This document shows positions 18,741-23,791 of a stretch of 23,791 nt of DNA, piece by piece. The DNA comes from Chara braunii (lineage: Eukaryota; Streptophyta; Charophyceae; Charales; Characeae): assembly GCA_003427395.1 (NCBI GenBank), contig BFEA01000010.1, positions 1,841,233 through 1,865,023 of the forward strand, given 5' to 3'. Every line of letters begins with the position of its first letter. The first letter of the stretch is position 1. Under the pieces are notes generated by a model, which was given only the letters and a program-made list of their open reading frames with translations, had not been told where the DNA came from and searched no databases. The translations under genes were made by a program, and so were the position numbers.

Positions 18741-19608
18741 GAATATGGAGGTATTATCGTTGGGAACCCTTCCCACTTTCACAAGTGTTGTGTGTTCAAG
18801 ACTCTTCACGAAGTCAAGCCCAGTTCAATCCAAAACCACGAACAAAACAAACCTGCACAGAATAATGCAAAGACAATCCACATGCCATGCACTAACGACG
18901 TCAACCATCAATCCACACCTCAGACATTGTCCCTCACTTCCCAAACCATGTCTGACAACTCTATTTTTCCTGAGATGTAAGCCCATCCCCCTCACATTTC
19001 TTCAAAGGATCCTTGAGAGTGACGAGGACCATTTAGGCAATGATCACAGGTGACAGTTTTACTGACCACAGGGTTTTTGACTTTAGATGTGGGTATTAAG
19101 TCAACGGGGAAAAGTTGAATCGGCAACGACCGACCTGTTATCGAGAGATAACATAAAAATGGAGTCCTCTTTATAGGACTTCTTCTTCAATTGCAGTAGA
19201 TCAAAACAGAGACCTACACACACACAGATCAACAAAGATTCAACACCCCTACTCGATTTTCCACTTATTGATACCTAAGGGTCAAACCCTTAGATCTGGT
19301 CTGTGAGCTTTGAGATCAACATCCAAAAGTCTAACCCCTTAGCTTCTACCTACCCTAAGTCGTTTGTCACTCTTCCTTCTTTTGTTCAAGGAGTCACTTG
19401 CCTATGTCCTAAGTTATCTTTTAGGGAAACTCATAGTCCTTGTATTTCTTTCTCTTCCGGATAAGCACACCCTTTGGTGCTTATGCGGTAGTCTAGCTAA
19501 GATCAACTCATGCCAGTGATGATTTTTCCCTTAGGAGTTTATTAATGAACTGAGGTCACCTGGAACTTTTTCTTTTCTAATTCTTTTTTCCGGCGATACT
19601 TGCTCCTT

Positions 19609-19947
19609 TTATTCGTCTTCTTTTAGGACACCTGAAGTTACTCCCGCTGGAGCACTCCCTTTCCCCTTTCTTTTCTTCTTTTCGTGACGTACGTAAGTAG
19701 TGGGTTGATTCACCCGGGAATCTTCCACTACTTTATCAATTCCAGACAGTCGGTTTGTCAAATGAGTAGCCAAGTCGCCCCACGGGAGCAGTCGGTCACC
19801 CTTCATTGTCCAGACAGTCCTCATGCAATCAAACAGTTCAAGCAATCTTATACAAGCGTCCGTATAACTCACAGGGGAGTATCCCTTTAGTAGTAAAAAA
19901 CAATTAGTTGAGAGGCCCTTGCCGTAGCATCTCAGCACTTGTTCCAA
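19609..19947 (-). CDS. Small open frame of unknown function
   Basis: The frame is open for about 114 codons and stops at 19609. It has a hydrophobic/helical middle (DACIRLLELFDCMRTVW), GDRLLPWGDLATHL, and a basic end (HEKKKRKGKG). The track start is not at a strong ATG, and a TGA lies just upstream of the frame, so it may be the 3' exon or end of a longer broken gene. Two of the ACG-loop hairpins described at 19780-20915 fall inside it. I do not recognise it; chance is possible. Confidence 0.3.
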   Translation of the reverse strand: MEQVLRCYGKGLSTNCFLLLKGYSPVSYTDACIRLLELFDCMRTVWTMKGDRLLPWGDLATHLTNRLSGIDKVVEDSRVNQPTTYVRHEKKKRKGKGSAPAGVTSGVLKEDE

Positions 19948-20915
19948 TATTCAGAAACATCACACATCCAAGTATCAATACAAAATTCAAGTTAGTAATA
20001 GGTGGTCTTCACGGAAGCCTCCTATTACGCCTTGATCAAAACCCAGCCTATCCTCAAAATTGTAATAGGATGACCCCATGGGAGTCACTGTACTACTTTC
20101 TCAGAGCCATACGAGCTAGGATTAAGTTAATAACCTCAGACAAACATCAGATCCTCCTTTTGCTCGAGTATCTTATTAGACACGTTAAGATAGAGTCAAG
20201 CAAGCTATATGATGACCCCACGGAAGTCTCCCGTATCCTGCTTCAATGTTAAATAAATAGATCATTAGTACTTATTTATACCATCCATTAGTCATACCCA
20301 AACAAGTAGTAGGGTTACTCATTCGGGAGTATCCCTCTACTGTTAAAACACAATCACCTCATTCCTTCCCCCTGTGAGTAGTTCCCCAAATCAAACAAGT
20401 ACTAGGATAACCCTCCCGGGAGTTACCCTACTACCAGTTCGATGTGTAGAAAATTAGTCAGTACAGCTCTTGGTTAAGTTACCCTAACCGTTCACCTACC
20501 TTGCCTATGCATCGTAAATGAGCAAAAGGTATGCCGACTCCCACGGGATGTCGGACATATCGTTCTAGACTTAGGAATTCATGTATTCACTCGGTGAGTC
20601 CTTAATTCCCTTCCGAGTCTGGTTAGATATATGATAGGAGAGCCCCACAGGAGTTTCCTACTACCTTTGTTTTTATTAGTCGTTGATGATATGTACCCCA
20701 CGGGAGTACCGGATTACCTCTTAGATCTAGCCTATATGGTAATAAAGAAAACCGCACGGCAGCTTCCCGTAACCAACGTTGGAGTCAAACAAACATTTCA
20801 TCAAATTATTACTTTAGTCAGATGAATGGCACGGTAATTCTGCACGGCGAGTACCCCATCATACACCTTAGTTAGTTCATGCAAGCCGTGTGACGACCCC
20901 ACGGGAGCCTCCATC
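19780..20915. repeat. Array of short hairpins with a conserved CC-ACG-GG apex
   Basis: At least ten imperfect inverted repeats of 20-35 bases lie 50-140 bases apart. Typical apex: ACCCCACGGGAGT. Examples: 19995-20028 (GTAATAGG with CCTATTAC, inner GG.CTTC with GAAGCC), about 20068-20084, 20212-20226, 20315-20346, 20406-20434, 20532-20554, 20634-20662, 20695-20711, 20834-20853 and 20888-20919 (GTGTGA with TCACAC). The arm sequences differ from one hairpin to the next while staying self-complementary. There is no constant direct repeat. No gene is seen in 19948-21341. Confidence 0.7.
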
Positions 20916-21341
20916 ACACAGCTTTGTCTCCCAAACCCAAGCAGACTAGGTTCCTTTTCGGTTCTCCTAGGTTCCTTTCTTTTCATCAGGTATGATTCTT
21001 ACTTCAATCATATAACCTTTTTTTCTTTCCATACATTTTAGTCATGAAGAAAGCACAAACAATAGGTCATACAGTCATATATGCAGTCCAATAGATGGTT
21101 GTAGTCTGTAAGGGTATATGGGAACGGAATGGATGATGCGTACTTCATGGTTCCCTGCCTCTAGAGTCCCTCCTAAACTCCGACAGAACTCTCGCAATCG
21201 CCTTGTTGTGCATGTTCGTTCGGCCATCCTTCTCCATAAAGTAGATTCTCAATTCAAAGAGATCGTACCATTTCAGATAGTTGTGGAAACATGGAAAAAT
21301 GAGGGGGTAGAATACCGGAGAATGGGGAAGGATTGAGGAAT

Positions 21342-21535
21342 TAGGCACCGTCACACGGTGACGATGTCTCTCTCCTCTCCAGTGCCCCATATTTTTCCAT
21401 ATTCTGATCCTCCCCATTTCCTTCAATAGCATTATGATAAGAATGATAATCAGATAATGATTGTTATAACGGATTAAATTAAAGAGAGAACAAAAAGGGA
21501 TGGAGATAGGCATTGTCACACGGTGACGATGTCTT
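21342..21535. repeat. Two copies of a GTCAC-ACG-GTGAC palindrome, 165 bases apart
   Basis: TAGGCACCGTCACACGGTGACG at 21342 and TAGGCATTGTCACACGGTGACG at 21507 share 20 of 22 bases and continue GATGTCT. Each contains a stem CGTCAC/GTGACG with loop ACG. Related TCCAGTGCC / CACTGGTACC words follow both. Confidence 0.85.
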
Positions 21536-21589
21536 TCACTGGTACCTCACACTTTCCCGCCACATCTGATTCGCCTCCTTACGCATTAT

Positions 21590-21735
21590 GTTGATCAATG
21601 AATGATAGTAAATAACAATGATAACAACCACAAATAAATAATATTAATAATAAATTTTTGGAGCGCAATAGTAATAAAAATATTCGCATTTCAATAAATA
21701 ATTTATTTTTTCATAAATTAAAAGAAAAAAAAAAA
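21590..21735. other. AT-rich stretch
   Basis: Mostly A and T with short AATA runs. No coding frame or named element is visible. Sequence from 21736 to 22290 also lacks a supported gene; its long minus-strand frame has no recognisable domain and a basic low-complexity end. Confidence 0.6.
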
Positions 21736-22297
21736 GTATGAGCCACCAAAACCAGTCATTTCGCCCTCTTCGTCATATCCCTCCTTCATTTTACTTTCCT
21801 CCGCCTTTCCTTTCTCTTCTTCTTTTTTCTTCTCTGGTATACATACACCCTTTTACTTTCACCACTCAACCCTTGTCGCAACAACCCACTCACTGTCCCG
21901 CATGCGTGTCTCAAGGACCACGTGTGTGATTGCTGCCCTGCGTGACCATAGCCTGCTAATGTCCTGCAGTTTGGCTTGTGACACACACCACTTAGTGCCC
22001 TTGCGTGGAGGTGGTGGCAATGTTGCATCCTTTGTGGTTTGCGGCCCCTCCTTATTATGGGGGCCTCATGTTGTGTGTGTCCAGGGCGCAACAACCCGCG
22101 TCCTGGCTCAACTACCTGACGCAACTGCTGTTTCTTGGAAGGACCCAGAGTGAGGTCCAAGTTGCATTTCAGCCAATCTAACATGTTGTGTTTGCCTGAG
22201 ACCCACATTAGAAAATGTTGAGATAAGGGTCCTTTATGGATATTCGGACCCGCCTTCACTCGGGGCGGGCGTGATGCTCGATCGGGCCACAAGTTAA

Positions 22298-22302
22298 CTG
22301 AG

Positions 22303-22350
<48 letters not shown>

Positions 22351-22370
22351 AAATTAATAATAATAATGTA
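22298..22370. repeat. (AAT)n microsatellite
   Basis: An ATA trinucleotide run of about 47 bases is followed by a degenerate ATT/AAT stretch. Confidence 0.95.
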
Positions 22371-22714
22371 AGGAAATGGGAAATGGCAGAAAAAACGAAT
22401 TGCAGATTACGAAATCACCTTGAAAGCCACAAGGTCCTACTTTGTCCGGAGAACAGTAATGTACCGCGACTACACCAACAAAGAATTAGAATACTAAATC
22501 AGACTGTCAATGGGAGCATACTCTCGCCGTAACGAACATATGTGTGTCGAGTCCTTCTTCCCTCTTAGTGTTTGGATTAAGATCACACAGATTACTAGCA
22601 GACTTTGAGTTGACAACGCATTCAGTTGGCATCAGCAGCAGAACCGGCGTATATGATGGTAACGACTCTTACAGACCACCGCGAAGATCAGGTTCGTACC
22701 CTTTATTTTACCAC

Positions 22715-22825
22715 CTTCTCTTTTCTCTCTTTCTCTCTCTGTGCGGATGTATGTCTGTTTGTTTGTGCTCGTCAATCCGTCTGTTTGTGTCTGCCTGTCT
22801 ATTTGTTTGTCTGTCTGTAATTGTA
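22715..22825. repeat. TC-rich then TCTG/TTTG degenerate microsatellite
   Basis: A TCTCTCT run passes into imperfect CTGT/TTGT tetranucleotides. No coding signal. The sequence from 22371 to 23148 otherwise shows nothing I can support. Confidence 0.8.
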
Positions 22826-23148
22826 TTCGTCTCTTCTCTCTCCTTCTTTTAGTGATATAGTCGAAATAGTTTTCACCTTTCTGGTAGCAGATGCAATCCT
22901 CAGGCTTGATCCTAGGATGTCGCCTTCACCCATATAAGTTAACCCGTGTGAACCTCAACTGTAGGTCTGTGGATCGAAGGTCTGAGTAGTGGTAGGGGTC
23001 GTAGCTGCCACAGTACACACAGGGACCCAATCCACCTGTGTGGTTGGGGCAGTTGCATATCTCAAATTCGTTTGTGGGTTCAAACCCCAAAACAACCTTT
23101 GATAGCAAACTTCAAAATATTAATGTGTGCAGGGTTACCTGACCGAAC

Positions 23149-23233
23149 GTTCGGGGGCCCTCGGGCTGGCCCCCGAACCTTCGGGCGTTCGGGGTCCTGT
23201 TCGGGGGCCGAACACCTCCAGGTTCGGCCCCCG
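23149..23233. repeat. Two adjacent GC-rich hairpins
   Basis: GTTCGGGGGCC (23149-23159) pairs perfectly with GGCCCCCGAAC (23168-23178). CGGGGGCCGAAC (23202-23213) pairs perfectly with GTTCGGCCCCCG (23222-23233). Both loops are 8 bases. An A run and T run follow, as at the GC blocks of the 11.7-14.6 kb region. Confidence 0.9.
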
Positions 23234-23243
23234 CCAAAAAATG

Positions 23244-23645
23244 TTTCGGGGCCTAAAAATAAGTTTTTTTTTCTGAGTTTGTTTTTTTGATTTCTTTATG
23301 ATGTAACCTACACGCCTATAAATTTTGAAGCCATTCTACTAAGCCAAAAAAACATTAAAAATCGTGAAAGATGGGGGTGTCAAAACGTGCTCGCCCACTC
23401 ACTATTTTGTTTTTTTCCACTTTAAACTTTTTGTTTTCACTTTATTTCGGGGCCAAAACAATTTTATTATTTTTTGAAAACTTTTTAATGAGTTATTGGT
23501 TATGCAAACTACATATCTGCAAATTTTCATGGCATTTGTCAATTCCAAAAAATAATTAAAAATCGGCAAAGATGGCGGTGTCGAAAAGGTGCTGGCACAC
23601 TTACTCATTTTAATTCTCTTTTTATTTTTTCTTATTTTTATCATA
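23244..23645. repeat. Tandem duplication with 201-bp period
   Basis: TTTCGGGGCC at 23244 and 23445, and ATTAAAAATCG at 23354 and 23555, are each exactly 201 bases apart. The words AAAGATGG.GGTGTC and a following TGCT...CAC..ACTCA also repeat at that period, with scattered substitutions. Only two copies are visible; no third starts at 23646. The window ends in a poly(T) run (23777-23791). Confidence 0.88.
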
Positions 23646-23791
23646 TTGTTTATTTTCTGTATTTGATTTTTAATTCAAATTTGGTAAAGAATTTGGATGT
23701 AGTGCCCAGGCAAATGTTGTTTAGTTTATTTGTCTCCATAACATATATTTTTTACGGATGTTTTTGAAAAACGTTTTTTTTTTTTTTTTTT

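Noticed and set aside
18739-19053. Plus-strand frame of 104 codons
   Set aside because: Low-information Thr/Ser/Pro-rich translation without recognisable motif or neighbour support.
19780-20915. CRISPR array
   Set aside because: The repeated parts are hairpins with differing arms and uneven spacing; there is no constant direct repeat, and the context is eukaryotic.
21786-22292. 168-codon minus-strand open frame
   Set aside because: It has no recognisable domain, and a basic low-complexity end that mirrors a pyrimidine-rich plus strand; nothing in the context supports it.
23077-23088. GGTTCAAACCCC, resembling a tRNA B box / T arm
   Set aside because: No A box at a suitable distance and no cloverleaf could be built; probably chance.

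Overview
The window looks like a stretch of a repeat-rich eukaryotic nuclear genome with no intact host gene. The main content is decayed Ty3/gypsy-type retrotransposon sequence, a hAT transposase remnant, many microsatellites and foldback sequences, and a 17-base run of N (13472-13488). The mixture of plant-style elements (tRNA-Asp primer binding site, gypsy pol, hAT with a C-terminal dimerisation motif) suggests a plant-lineage genome. A charophyte alga such as Chara is my best guess; the sequence does not prove it. Almost all recognisable coding sequence lies on the minus strand, so the elements read from high to low coordinates.

Layout from left to right. 1-315: AT and TC microsatellites. 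316-2612: hAT transposase C-terminal part, followed in the -1 frame by a 493-residue Ser/Thr/Asp/Gly-rich open frame; this block is clearly more GC-rich than the rest. 2623-3363: a Gag-like fragment. 3390-3539: a stretch with good splice-site consensus at both ends. 3535-11627: one degenerate gypsy element in the order gag, protease, reverse transcriptase, RNase H, integrase. Its integrase is split by about 1.5 kb (4429-5914) that carries a coiled-coil open frame. 11628-14815: a compound of poly(A/T), poly(G), CA/GT, GA and GATT repeats and GC-rich palindromes, arranged roughly as a mirror image on both sides of the sequence gap. 14816-16684: two tandem paralogous pseudogenes of a family I do not recognise. 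17158-17613: a charged and proline-rich frame. 18216-18232: a minus-strand primer binding site matching the 3' end of tRNA-Asp, with a putative LTR edge at 18235. 19609-19947: a small orphan frame. 19780-20915: a series of short hairpins sharing an apex of the type CC-ACG-GG. 21342-23645: further palindromes, an ATA microsatellite and a 201-bp tandem duplication.

How the parts may fit: the primer binding site at 18232 points into the minus-strand series 17613, 16684, 15581, gag (11627), pol. One long retrotransposon with extra ORFs between primer binding site and gag, later interrupted by the foldback compound and the integrase insertion, would explain the order. This is inference; no second LTR was found. 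The gypsy frames carry about 19 in-frame stops, many of them at places where tryptophan is expected, so G-to-A change on the coding strand seems to have dominated decay.
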